The position numbers were made by a program, and so were the translations under genes. From positions 1 to 8,883 of the forward strand of contig CAUJEQ010000188.1 in assembly GCA_963169135.1 (NCBI GenBank): a DNA stretch of 8,883 nt, given 5' to 3'. Each line of letters opens with the position of its first letter. Position 1 is the first letter of the stretch. Shown piece after piece: positions 1 through 5,655 of this stretch. The notes beneath the pieces are model-generated. The model ran no database searches, had not been told where the DNA came from, and saw only the letters and a program-made list of their open reading frames with translations. The stretch is from Chloroflexota bacterium. Its GTDB lineage: Bacteria > Chloroflexota > Dehalococcoidia > Tepidiformales > Tepidiformaceae.

Positions 1-1
1 A

Positions 2-316
2 GAGCTGCCAGACAAGCTGACGTTCACTGCGGAGGAGGTCGCCGAAATCCTGGGCATCGGGCGGAACACGGTCTACCAGCTGATTCGGAGCGGCGAGATC
101 CGGAGCATCGACCTGGGGTTCCGCAAGTTGGTCGGCCGACACATGCTCACCGAGTTCCTCGGGATGCCCGACAGCGAGCAGGCGGTCTCAACAGCGAAGC
201 CCAGGGCCGGGACGAGCAAGGATGATGACGAGCCCAGCGAGTGGACCTACGTGATCACGGTGAAGCGGTTGCGGCGCGACGAACGGGCACGGATCGAGAC
301 CGACCGCCGGCCGTAG
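2..316 (+). CDS. Helix-turn-helix (excisionase/MerR-type) DNA-binding protein, 5' end cut by window
   Basis: The open frame runs in from the left edge and stops at TAG 314-316. About 104 residues are visible. The first 60 match the layout of the small HTH_17/excisionase fold: TAEEVAEILGIGRNTVYQLI forms the helix-turn-helix, RSGEIRSIDLG the wing, then a basic stretch and a helix ending in LTEFL. Members usually begin only a few residues before the TAEEVA motif, so probably very little is missing. The C-terminal tail (about 45 residues) is acidic (SKDDDEPSEW) then strongly basic (KRLRRDERARIE) and has no family I recognise. Proteins of this kind bind short DNA sites and serve as recombination directionality factors or regulators in mobile elements. 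The next gene on this strand is not a recombinase, so an element origin is only suggested. A repeat cluster follows 15 nt after the stop and is a candidate binding site. Fold assignment is firm; the biological role is not known. Confidence 0.72.
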   Translation, partial: ELPDKLTFTAEEVAEILGIGRNTVYQLIRSGEIRSIDLGFRKLVGRHMLTEFLGMPDSEQAVSTAKPRAGTSKDDDEPSEWTYVITVKRLRRDERARIETDRRP

Positions 317-540
317 ATCTGCCTCAGCAATTGGTGTCCATTTGGTGCCATGGTGCCCGGATGGTGCCATGGTGGGCACCATAATGCTGGAGGAGGCCTG
401 AACGGTTACGTCGTGTTGTGAATCTGAAATCTGAGCCGGGTTGACTTAACATTAAGGGAGCAAAAGGGGATTTTAGAGCATGACCTTCTACATCAAGCGG
501 GCGGAGCCGGGGGTTAAGTAGGCTGCCGGAGAGTCGCGTC
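317..540. other. Gene-free spacer between the HTH gene and the AlkD-like gene
   Basis: This 224-bp stretch has no convincing gene. After the TGGTG cluster it holds an exact tandem 7-mer (AATCTGA at 421-427 and 428-434), a consensus-like -35 hexamer TTGACT at 441-446 overlapping a near-palindrome CTTAACATTAAG (445-456), and a 13-codon ORF (ATG 480, TAG 519-521) with poor initiation context. The part from about 381 to 485 is visibly richer in A+T than the flanking genes, as expected of a promoter region or of an integration boundary. No well-placed -10 box follows TTGACT (17 nt downstream reads AAGGGG), so I do not call a promoter. No tRNA or tRNA fragment is apparent. Confidence 0.5.
332..382. 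repeat. Cluster of five TGGTG half-sites ending in an inverted repeat
   Basis: TGGTG occurs five times, beginning at 332, 343, 351, 362 and 370, so the steps alternate 11, 8, 11, 8 (a 19-bp period). TGGTGCCATGGTG is repeated exactly at 343-355 and 362-374. The last part is a perfect inverted repeat, ATGGTGCC (361-368) and GGCACCAT (375-382), around six bases. The stretch is non-coding and lies directly after the HTH gene. It looks like a multi-site protein-binding region (operator or recombination accessory site) or, if transcribed, a hairpin without a U-tract. The repeats are seen directly; any binding function is inference. Confidence 0.6.
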
Positions 541-1254
541 GTGTCTGAATACTCGGAGGACGCGCTGGCACGCATTGTGGCCGCGCTCAGTGCCCACCGT
601 GACCCCGACCGGGCCGTTGGCATGTCGCGATACATGCGCGGCCAGTTTCCCTTCCTGGGCATCCCGACGGGCGAGCGGCGGGCGGTGCACAAGGTGGCGC
701 TGGCGGGGTTGCCTGCTCCTTCGGAAACCGACCTGACCGGCTTCGCGCTTGGCGTGTACGCGCTGCCGGAACGGGAGTACCAGTACGTTGCGGTCGACCA
801 TGTGGTGCGCCACGTGCGCGTGTGTGGGCCCCGGTTCCTGGCGGTGGCGCGGGACCTGATCACGATGAAGTCGTGGTGGGACACGGTCGACGGCCTGGCG
901 GCACGGGTGGTCGGGCCGCTGGTCCTGTCTCATCCGGCGCTGGCGGCGGAGATGGACCGCTGGATCGAGGATGACAACATCTGGCTGGCGCGGACGGCCA
1001 TCCTGCACCAGCTCACCTACAAGGGACGGACGGACGAGGCTCGTCTGTTCCGCTATTCCGAGCGGCGCGCCGGTGACCGCGAGTTCTTCATCCGGAAGGC
1101 GATCGGGTGGGCGCTGCGGGAGTATTCGAAGACCAACCCGGCGGCGGTGCAGGCGTTCATCGCGAAAAACGATACGAAGCTCAGCGGGCTTTCGAAGCGG
1201 GAAGGCACCCTCTGGATCACCGGAAGGAAGCCTCGTCGCAACAACGCGCCTTAG
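541..1254 (+). CDS. alkD: AlkD-like DNA alkylation repair protein (HEAT-like DNA glycosylase)
   Basis: The predicted protein has 237 residues, the size of Bacillus cereus AlkD, and belongs to the DNA_alkylation (HEAT-like repeat) family. Family hallmarks are visible: RYMRGQFPFLGIPTGERR at 30-47, SWWDTVD at 111-117, WLARTAILHQL at 148-158 and FFIRKAIGWALREYSKTNP at 182-200. In AlkD, a Trp/Asp pair and an Arg (W109, D113, R148) act at the lesion without base flipping; W113, D117 and R151 here are the likely counterparts. The enzyme would remove cationic alkylated purines such as 3-methyladenine and N7-alkylguanine, starting base excision repair in the cytoplasm. The start is GTG 541, preceded by GGAGAG at 528-533 with a 7-nt spacer; the next in-frame Met (residue 28) would cut into the conserved N-terminus. 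The gene ends in TAG 1252-1254, overlapping the mreB stop from the opposite strand. It stands alone on this strand apart from the distant HTH gene, so it probably has its own promoter in 381-527. Confidence 0.9.
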   Translation: MSEYSEDALARIVAALSAHRDPDRAVGMSRYMRGQFPFLGIPTGERRAVHKVALAGLPAPSETDLTGFALGVYALPEREYQYVAVDHVVRHVRVCGPRFLAVARDLITMKSWWDTVDGLAARVVGPLVLSHPALAAEMDRWIEDDNIWLARTAILHQLTYKGRTDEARLFRYSERRAGDREFFIRKAIGWALREYSKTNPAAVQAFIAKNDTKLSGLSKREGTLWITGRKPRRNNAP

Positions 1255-2315
1255 CGCTGGTCCGGAGAGGGGAAGAGCCCGACGAGGTTCTCTTCCTCGG
1301 TCGGCAGGGAGCGCTTGATAACGTCGAGGTGGTCGAGGGCGATGCCCGCGCCGATGGCCACGCACTCCAGGGGGTTGTCGGCGACGTAGCAGGGGACCCC
1401 GGTCTCCTGGGTTAGCAGTTCGTCCATGTGGCGAAGGAGCGCGCCGCCGCCGGTGAGCACGATGCCGCGGTCGATGACGTCGGCCGCGAGTTCGGGCGGC
1501 GTCTTTTCGAGCACCGCGCGGACGGTCTGGACGATGGTGCCGAGGCAGTCCTGAATGGACTGGGCGACCTCGTTGCTGGTGAGCGAGATGGTTTTCGGGA
1601 GGCCGCTGAGCTGGTCCCGCCCGCGCACCTGGGTGGCCAGCCCCTCATCGACCGGGAGGGCGCTGCCGATGGCGATCTTGATCTCCTCGGCGGTGCGGTC
1701 GCCGATGATGAGGTTGTGGCGACGGCGGACGTAGGCAACGATGGCCTCGTCGATGCGGTCGCCGGCCATGCGGACGGACTCGCTGACGACGATGCCGTAG
1801 AGCGAGATGACCGCCGCTTCGGTCCGGCCGCCACCTATGTTGACCACCATGTTCCCGCGCGCGGTACCGATGGGGATGCGGGCGCCGATGGCCGCGGCGA
1901 GCGGCTCGGGGACAAGATGGGCGGGCTTGCGGGCGCCGGCCTGTTCGGAGGCATCGCGGACCGCGCGCTGCTCCACGCTGGTGACACCTGCCGGGACCGT
2001 CACCATGACTTCCGGGCGGATCAGATTGAAGCGCCCGGTGATGATACCGATGAAGTAGCGGAGCATGGCCTCAGTGGTGAGGTAGTCGGCGATCACGCCG
2101 TCGCGCATCGGGCGGATGACGCTGATGGAGCCCGGGGTGCGGCCCTGCATCGCGCGGGCTTCGTTGCCCACGGCGACGATGGCGTTGTCACGATTATGTC
2201 GCGCGACGACGGAGGGCTCGTTCACGACGATGCCCTGGCCCTTGACGTAGACGAGGATATTTGCCGTCCCGAGGTCGATGCCGGCCTTCTTCGGGGCGAG
2301 GAATTCCATGGCCAT
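1251..2315 (-). CDS. mreB: Rod shape-determining protein MreB (actin-like)
   Basis: The 354-residue product is a bacterial actin that polymerises on the inner face of the membrane and positions the elongasome for side-wall peptidoglycan synthesis. Nucleotide-site motifs appear in order: phosphate-1 AGIDLGTANILVYVKGQGIV (11-30), the VPEPLAAAIGA segment with the conserved Glu (E137), phosphate-2 VVNIGGGRTEAAVISL (157-172), AGDRIDEAI (184-192) and the adenosine motif GIVLTGGGALL (284-294). An amphipathic start (MAMEFLAPKK) is short. Phosphate-2 is unusual: the normal DIGGGTTE reads NIGGGRTE, so the Asp is Asn159 and a Thr is Arg164. ATG 2315 directly abuts the murA TAG with no spacer; a GGAG at 2325-2328, inside murA, lies 9 nt upstream and supports this start, implying translational coupling. 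The stop TAA (1251-1253) overlaps the convergent alkD stop. MreC/MreD genes, often downstream of mreB, are absent here. Assignment is firm; whether this is MreB or a second paralogue (Mbl-like) cannot be decided. Confidence 0.95.
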   Translation of the reverse strand: MAMEFLAPKKAGIDLGTANILVYVKGQGIVVNEPSVVARHNRDNAIVAVGNEARAMQGRTPGSISVIRPMRDGVIADYLTTEAMLRYFIGIITGRFNLIRPEVMVTVPAGVTSVEQRAVRDASEQAGARKPAHLVPEPLAAAIGARIPIGTARGNMVVNIGGGRTEAAVISLYGIVVSESVRMAGDRIDEAIVAYVRRRHNLIIGDRTAEEIKIAIGSALPVDEGLATQVRGRDQLSGLPKTISLTSNEVAQSIQDCLGTIVQTVRAVLEKTPPELAADVIDRGIVLTGGGALLRHMDELLTQETGVPCYVADNPLECVAIGAGIALDHLDVIKRSLPTEEENLVGLFPSPDQR

Positions 2316-3590
2316 CTAATGCCGCTCCAGTTCTACACCAAGTGCCCTGAGTTTTTCGTCCAGGCGTTCGTACCCGCGATCAAGATGGTATACATCGTCG
2401 ATGATCGTGGTCCCCTGCGCGACCATGGCCGCGAGCAGCACGGCTGCACCGGCCCGGACGTCGAGCGCGCGCACCCGGGTGCCGTGCAAGAGGGTAGGTC
2501 CGGAGACGATGGCGGAAGAGCCGGTACTGACGATTTCGGCGCCCATCTTTCGCAGCTCGCTCACGTAGAGCATGCGGTTATCGAAGACGCGCTCGTGGAT
2601 GATGGAGACGCCGGTGGCCTGCGTCAGGAGGGCGGCGAAGGGTGCGTGGAGGTCGGTGGCGAGGCCGGGATAGGGCAGCGCCTGGAAACTCACGGCACGG
2701 ATGGGGGCGCCGGCATGGACGCGGAGGGCGCCCTCGGTCTCCTCGATGTGGGCGCCAGTAGCCCGGAGCTTGTGGATGAGCGCATCCAGCACGCCCACCG
2801 GGGCGTCGCGGATCACCAGGTCGCCGCCGGTCATGACGGCAGCGATGGCCCAGGTACCGGTCTCGATGCGGTCGGGCATGACGCGCCCGGTGGTGCCGTG
2901 TAGCTGGTCGACGCCCTCTACTTCGAGCATCTGGCTGCCAATGCCGGTTATCTGGGCGCCCATGGCGTTGAGGAGGATGGCGAGTTCCTGGACTTCGGGC
3001 TCGGTGGCGGCGTTCACGATGGTGGTGTGCCCCCGGGCGAGGGTCGCGGCCATCATCACGTTCTGGGTACCAGAGACGGACGGATAGTCCATGAACACGC
3101 GGGCGCCGACCAGGCCGTCACGACCGGTGCGGGCAACGAATCGTTCGCCCTCCCGCTCGACCACAGCGCCCATCGCTTCGAAACCTGAGAGGTGGACATC
3201 GATTGGGCGCTGGCCGATGACGTCGCCACCCGGGGGAGCTGAAGCAGCGAAACCATGACGCGCAAGGAGCGGACCCATGACCTGGAACGAGGCGCGGTTT
3301 TCGGAGATGAGTTCGGTAGGGGCTTCGAACACGTTGACGCCCGCGGCGTTCATCCGGAGCGAGCCGCCCGGGATCCGCTCGACGACTGCACCGAGGCTCA
3401 CCAGGAGTTCGCCAAGGCTGTCGACGTCGCTGATGTAGGGAACGTTGGTAAGGAAGACGTCTTCGTCGGTGAGGAGGGCGGCACACATCGCGGCGAGGGC
3501 GTGGTTCTTGGCGCCGGAGATATCAACGGCGCCGCGGAGCACAACGCCACCCTGGACCACATACTTGCCGCCGCGCACACGCGTTGTCAT
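2316..3590 (-). CDS. murA: UDP-N-acetylglucosamine 1-carboxyvinyltransferase (MurA), Asp-type active site
   Basis: MurA transfers enolpyruvate from phosphoenolpyruvate to UDP-GlcNAc, the first committed cytoplasmic step of peptidoglycan synthesis. From ATG 3590 the protein has 424 residues (E. coli 419). Visible motifs (this numbering): ISGAKNHALAAMCAALLT with catalytic Lys28/Asn29, PPGGDVIGQRPIDVHLSG around 119-136, PYPGLATDLHA with Asp313, the VFDNRMLYVSELRKMGA block, and YHLDRGYERLDEKLRALG with Arg405 near the C-terminus. The loop residue that is Cys115 in E. coli is Asp123 here (codon GAC, 3222-3224), as in mycobacterial and chlamydial MurA. A GTG 30 nt upstream (3620) would add 10 residues, but the family normally begins close to KYVVQGG, so the ATG is preferred; neither has a good Shine-Dalgarno. 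A possible -10 (TAGACT, complement of 3601-3606) and weak -35 (TTCGCC, complement of 3625-3630, 18-nt spacer) would give an almost leaderless transcript. The stop abuts the mreB start. Confidence 0.96.
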   Translation of the reverse strand: MTTRVRGGKYVVQGGVVLRGAVDISGAKNHALAAMCAALLTDEDVFLTNVPYISDVDSLGELLVSLGAVVERIPGGSLRMNAAGVNVFEAPTELISENRASFQVMGPLLARHGFAASAPPGGDVIGQRPIDVHLSGFEAMGAVVEREGERFVARTGRDGLVGARVFMDYPSVSGTQNVMMAATLARGHTTIVNAATEPEVQELAILLNAMGAQITGIGSQMLEVEGVDQLHGTTGRVMPDRIETGTWAIAAVMTGGDLVIRDAPVGVLDALIHKLRATGAHIEETEGALRVHAGAPIRAVSFQALPYPGLATDLHAPFAALLTQATGVSIIHERVFDNRMLYVSELRKMGAEIVSTGSSAIVSGPTLLHGTRVRALDVRAGAAVLLAAMVAQGTTIIDDVYHLDRGYERLDEKLRALGVELERH

Positions 3591-3724
3591 CTCTGTGGCC
3601 AGTCTATGGCGTCCATTCACATCGGGCGAACGTCAGTTTGGCAGACGTGCGCCCCAGATCCACCGGCGTGAATAGGAAGCAGAAGGCCCGCGTTGCAGCA
3701 GGCGCTGCACTATCGTGCGTGGAA
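3591..3724 (-). promoter_or_regulatory. atpC-murA intergenic region with possible weak murA promoter
   Basis: This 134-nt gap separates the ATP synthase genes from murA-mreB. On the minus strand it holds a small perfect hairpin (TGCAGC/GCTGCA, 3694-3699 with 3704-3709, four-base loop) about 15 nt after the atpC stop. It lacks a T-tract, so it is not a canonical intrinsic terminator. Nearer murA is a candidate -10 TAGACT (3601-3606) with a poor -35 TTCGCC (3625-3630) 18 nt away. The gap is large compared with the 0-3 nt junctions either side, so a separate murA promoter is reasonable, but the hexamers alone are weak evidence. Confidence 0.25.
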
Positions 3725-4162
3725 CTAGACCCGCGGAGGCCCCGGGCGCCGGCGGCGCTGGACGATGCGGAGGCGCATGAGCGAGCGCTGGAGTGCGGCG
3801 GAAGCGCGGGCAACATCGAGATCGCCGGCGCGGCCTTCGCGGTAGAGGCGAAGGCGCTCCTCGGCACGCGCACGGGCGGCCTCGGCGCGGGCGGCGTCGA
3901 TCTCTTCGAAAGGTTCGGCGGCGTCGGCGAGCACCGTCACCCGGTCGTTGCGGACTTCGAGGAAGCCGCCGGTGACCGCGAAGGCGTCTTCCTGGCCGGC
4001 GCGACGCATGACCAGCTCACCAGGGTCCAGCGTGGTCATGAGGGCGGCGTGGTGGGGGAGGATGGCCATCTGCCCCTCGCTGCCGGGAACGACGAGCACA
4101 TCCACGCCCGGTTCGACGCGGACGACCCGCTCGGCGGTCACCAGTTCGACCGTGAGCGGCAT
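3725..4162 (-). CDS. atpC: ATP synthase F1 epsilon subunit
   Basis: The 145-residue product has the two-part epsilon architecture: an N-terminal beta-sandwich (about 1-85) with LVTAERVVRVEPGVDVLVVP, the GQMAILPHHAALMTTLDPGE segment (30-49) and the VTGGFLEVRNDRVTVLADAA signature (63-82), then a charged C-terminal helical hairpin (about 88-135) rich in Ala, Arg and Glu. Epsilon sits on the rotor beside gamma, links F1 to the c-ring, and its helical domain can inhibit ATP hydrolysis. The tail ends in a very basic, Pro-containing stretch (RRRRPGPPRV) slightly longer than usual. The ATG at 4162 lies 3 nt after the atpD stop, with GGAGG at 4171-4175 (8-nt spacer), so coupled translation with atpD is expected. 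A perfect palindrome GGCCTAGGCC (4163-4172) covers the stop and spacer. Confidence 0.94.
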   Translation of the reverse strand: MPLTVELVTAERVVRVEPGVDVLVVPGSEGQMAILPHHAALMTTLDPGELVMRRAGQEDAFAVTGGFLEVRNDRVTVLADAAEPFEEIDAARAEAARARAEERLRLYREGRAGDLDVARASAALQRSLMRLRIVQRRRRPGPPRV

Positions 4163-4165
4163 GGC

Positions 4166-5578
4166 CTAGGCCTCCGCCAGCTGACGGCCCTTTTCGACCG
4201 CGCTGTCGATGTTGCCGACCATGTAGAAGGCCTGTTCCGGGAGGCCGTCGTGCTGACCGTCGAGGATCTCCTTGAAGCCGCGGATGGTCTCGCGGATGGG
4301 GACATACTGGCCGGGGGTGCCGGTGAACTGCTCGGCCACGAACATCGGTTGGGTGAGGAAGCGCTGAATCTTCCGTGCCCGGGCGACCGTCAGCTTGTCA
4401 TCGTCCGAGAGTTCGTCGATGCCGAGGATGGCGATGATGTCCTGGAGGTCCTTGTAGCGCTGGAGCACGGTCTGGACGCCGCGGGCGATCTCGTAGTGCT
4501 CCTGCCCAACAACGCGGGGTTCGAGGGCGCGGGAGAACGAAGTGAGCGGGTCCATGGCCGGGAAGAGGGCCTGCTCGGCGAGGGCGCGTTCGAGGGCGAC
4601 GACCGCGTCGAGGTGTCCGAAGGTGGTTGCCACGCCAGGGTCGGTGTAGTCGTCGGCGGGCACGTAGATGGCCTGGAAGGAAGTAATCGAGCCCTTTTTG
4701 GTGGAGGTGATGCGCTCTTCGAGGTCGCCCATCTCCGTCGCGAGGGTGGGCTGGTAGCCCACGGCCGAAGGCATGCGGCCGAGGAGCGCCGAGACTTCCA
4801 TGCCTGCGAGGGTGTAGCGATAGATGTTGTCGACGAAGAAGAGGACGTCGCGGCCTTCTTCGTCGCGGAAGTACTCGGCCATCGTGAGGCCAGTGAGGGC
4901 GACACGGAGGCGCACGCCGGGAGGCTCGTTCATCTGACCGAAGACCATGGCCATCTTGGGGAGTACGCCGGATTCCCGCATTTCGTGCCAGAGGTCGTTG
5001 CCTTCGCGAGAGCGCTCCCCCACGCCGGCAAAGACGGAGTAACCGCCGTGCTCGCGAGCGATGTTGGAGATGAGCTCCTGGATGACAACGGTCTTACCGA
5101 CGCCAGCGCCACCATAGAGGCCGACCTTGCCGCCGCGGACGAGCGGGGCGATGAGGTCGATGACCTTGATGCCGGTCTCGAGGACCGACGGGGTGGTCTC
5201 CTGCTCCTCGAACGAGGGCGGGGTGCGATGGATACCCCAGCGGGGCGCCTCCGTCGGGTCGGGAAGGTTGTCGATCGGCTTGCCAAGCACGTTGAACATG
5301 CGGCCGAGGGAAAGCTCACCCACGGGGACCGAGATGGCTTCGCCGGTGTCGACCGCGCGGGTGTTGCGGCGAAGGCCGTCGGTGCTGTCCATGGCGAGGC
5401 AGCGGACCCAGTTATTGCCCAGGTGCTGCTGCACCTCGGTGACGAGGGCGCTGCCGTCGTCGCGGATGACGTTGACGGCGTTGTTGATTGCCGGGAGGTG
5501 CTCCGGCGGGAACTCGATGTCGAGCACGGTCCCGATGACCTGGACGACACGTCCCTCGTTGGTGGCAGTCATGACCAT
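4166..5578 (-). CDS. atpD: ATP synthase F1 beta subunit (catalytic)
   Basis: Beta carries the catalytic nucleotide sites that make ATP as gamma rotates inside the alpha3beta3 ring. From ATG 5578 it has 470 residues, normal for the family. Motifs in this numbering: N-terminal barrel GRVVQVIGTVLDIEFP (9-24), Walker A GGAGVGKT (156-163), GERSREGNDL with the catalytic Glu188, Walker B DVLFFVDN (244-251), ALLGRMPSAVGYQPTLATEM (264-283), TSTKKGSITSFQAIYVPADD with the adenine-stacking Tyr, and a DELSEED-type motif DELSDDD (388-394). Next to Walker B the sequence reads NIYRYTLAGMEVS where most have NIFRFTQAGSEVS, a mild variation. The start is chosen because GGAGG at 5586-5590 lies 7 nt upstream; a longer frame to ATG 5689 would add 37 unrelated residues overlapping the HAD gene, and ATG 5572 is an alternative two codons inside. 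Stop TAG is 3 nt before the atpC ATG. Confidence 0.97.
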   Translation of the reverse strand: MVMTATNEGRVVQVIGTVLDIEFPPEHLPAINNAVNVIRDDGSALVTEVQQHLGNNWVRCLAMDSTDGLRRNTRAVDTGEAISVPVGELSLGRMFNVLGKPIDNLPDPTEAPRWGIHRTPPSFEEQETTPSVLETGIKVIDLIAPLVRGGKVGLYGGAGVGKTVVIQELISNIAREHGGYSVFAGVGERSREGNDLWHEMRESGVLPKMAMVFGQMNEPPGVRLRVALTGLTMAEYFRDEEGRDVLFFVDNIYRYTLAGMEVSALLGRMPSAVGYQPTLATEMGDLEERITSTKKGSITSFQAIYVPADDYTDPGVATTFGHLDAVVALERALAEQALFPAMDPLTSFSRALEPRVVGQEHYEIARGVQTVLQRYKDLQDIIAILGIDELSDDDKLTVARARKIQRFLTQPMFVAEQFTGTPGQYVPIRETIRGFKEILDGQHDGLPEQAFYMVGNIDSAVEKGRQLAEA

Positions 5579-5655
5579 GGGAGAACCTCCGGGGTTTTCG
5601 CAGTGACCTGGGGCAGCTCGCGTGGGTGCGGGCTGCTCAACGTTTGGATATTCAT
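5569..5655 (-). CDS. Possible 28-residue ORF bridging the HAD gene and atpD
   Basis: In the 73-nt gap before atpD an ORF starts at ATG 5655, overlapping the HAD stop as ATGA, and ends at TGA 5569-5571, overlapping the second atpD ATG (5572). The product begins MNIQTLSSPHPREL and has no recognisable motif, signal or membrane segment. Upstream is only a G-rich stretch (GGGGTGG), not a clear Shine-Dalgarno. The overlaps at both ends would suit translational coupling that carries ribosomes from the HAD gene to atpD, but an ORF this short can easily arise by chance. Confidence 0.2.
   Translation of the reverse strand: MNIQTLSSPHPRELPQVTAKTPEVLPWS
5586..5590 (-). promoter_or_regulatory. Shine-Dalgarno site that fixes the atpD start
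   Basis: GGAGG on the minus strand ends 7 nt before ATG 5578. It favours that codon over ATG 5689 (no comparable site, and overlapping the preceding gene) and over the in-frame ATG 5572, which would have a 13-nt spacer. Confidence 0.75.

Noticed and set aside
480..521. A 13-codon ORF (MTFYIKRAEPGVK) upstream of alkD
   Set aside because: Too short, without a convincing ribosome site; it might be a gene remnant or uORF but nothing supports it.
1165..1194. Possible intrinsic terminator for the mreB transcript inside alkD (CGAAAGC/GCTTCG stem followed by TTTTT on the minus strand)
   Set aside because: The stem is only six pairs with a bulge and sits 4 nt from the T-run; it is also explained by coding sequence of alkD (KNDTKL). 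Too weak to annotate.
514..1365. A 283-codon minus-strand open frame across alkD
   Set aside because: Runs opposite the clear AlkD-like gene and into the mreB C-terminus in another frame; Arg/Pro-rich translation without motifs.
1428..2903. A 491-codon plus-strand open frame antisense to mreB and murA
   Set aside because: Same explanation: an antisense shadow of two conserved genes with a repetitive Asp/Gly/His-rich translation.
3694..3709. Hairpin TGCAGC-AGGC-GCTGCA after atpC as a terminator
   Set aside because: The stem is six pairs and no T-tract follows on the minus strand, so it does not meet the pattern of an intrinsic terminator.
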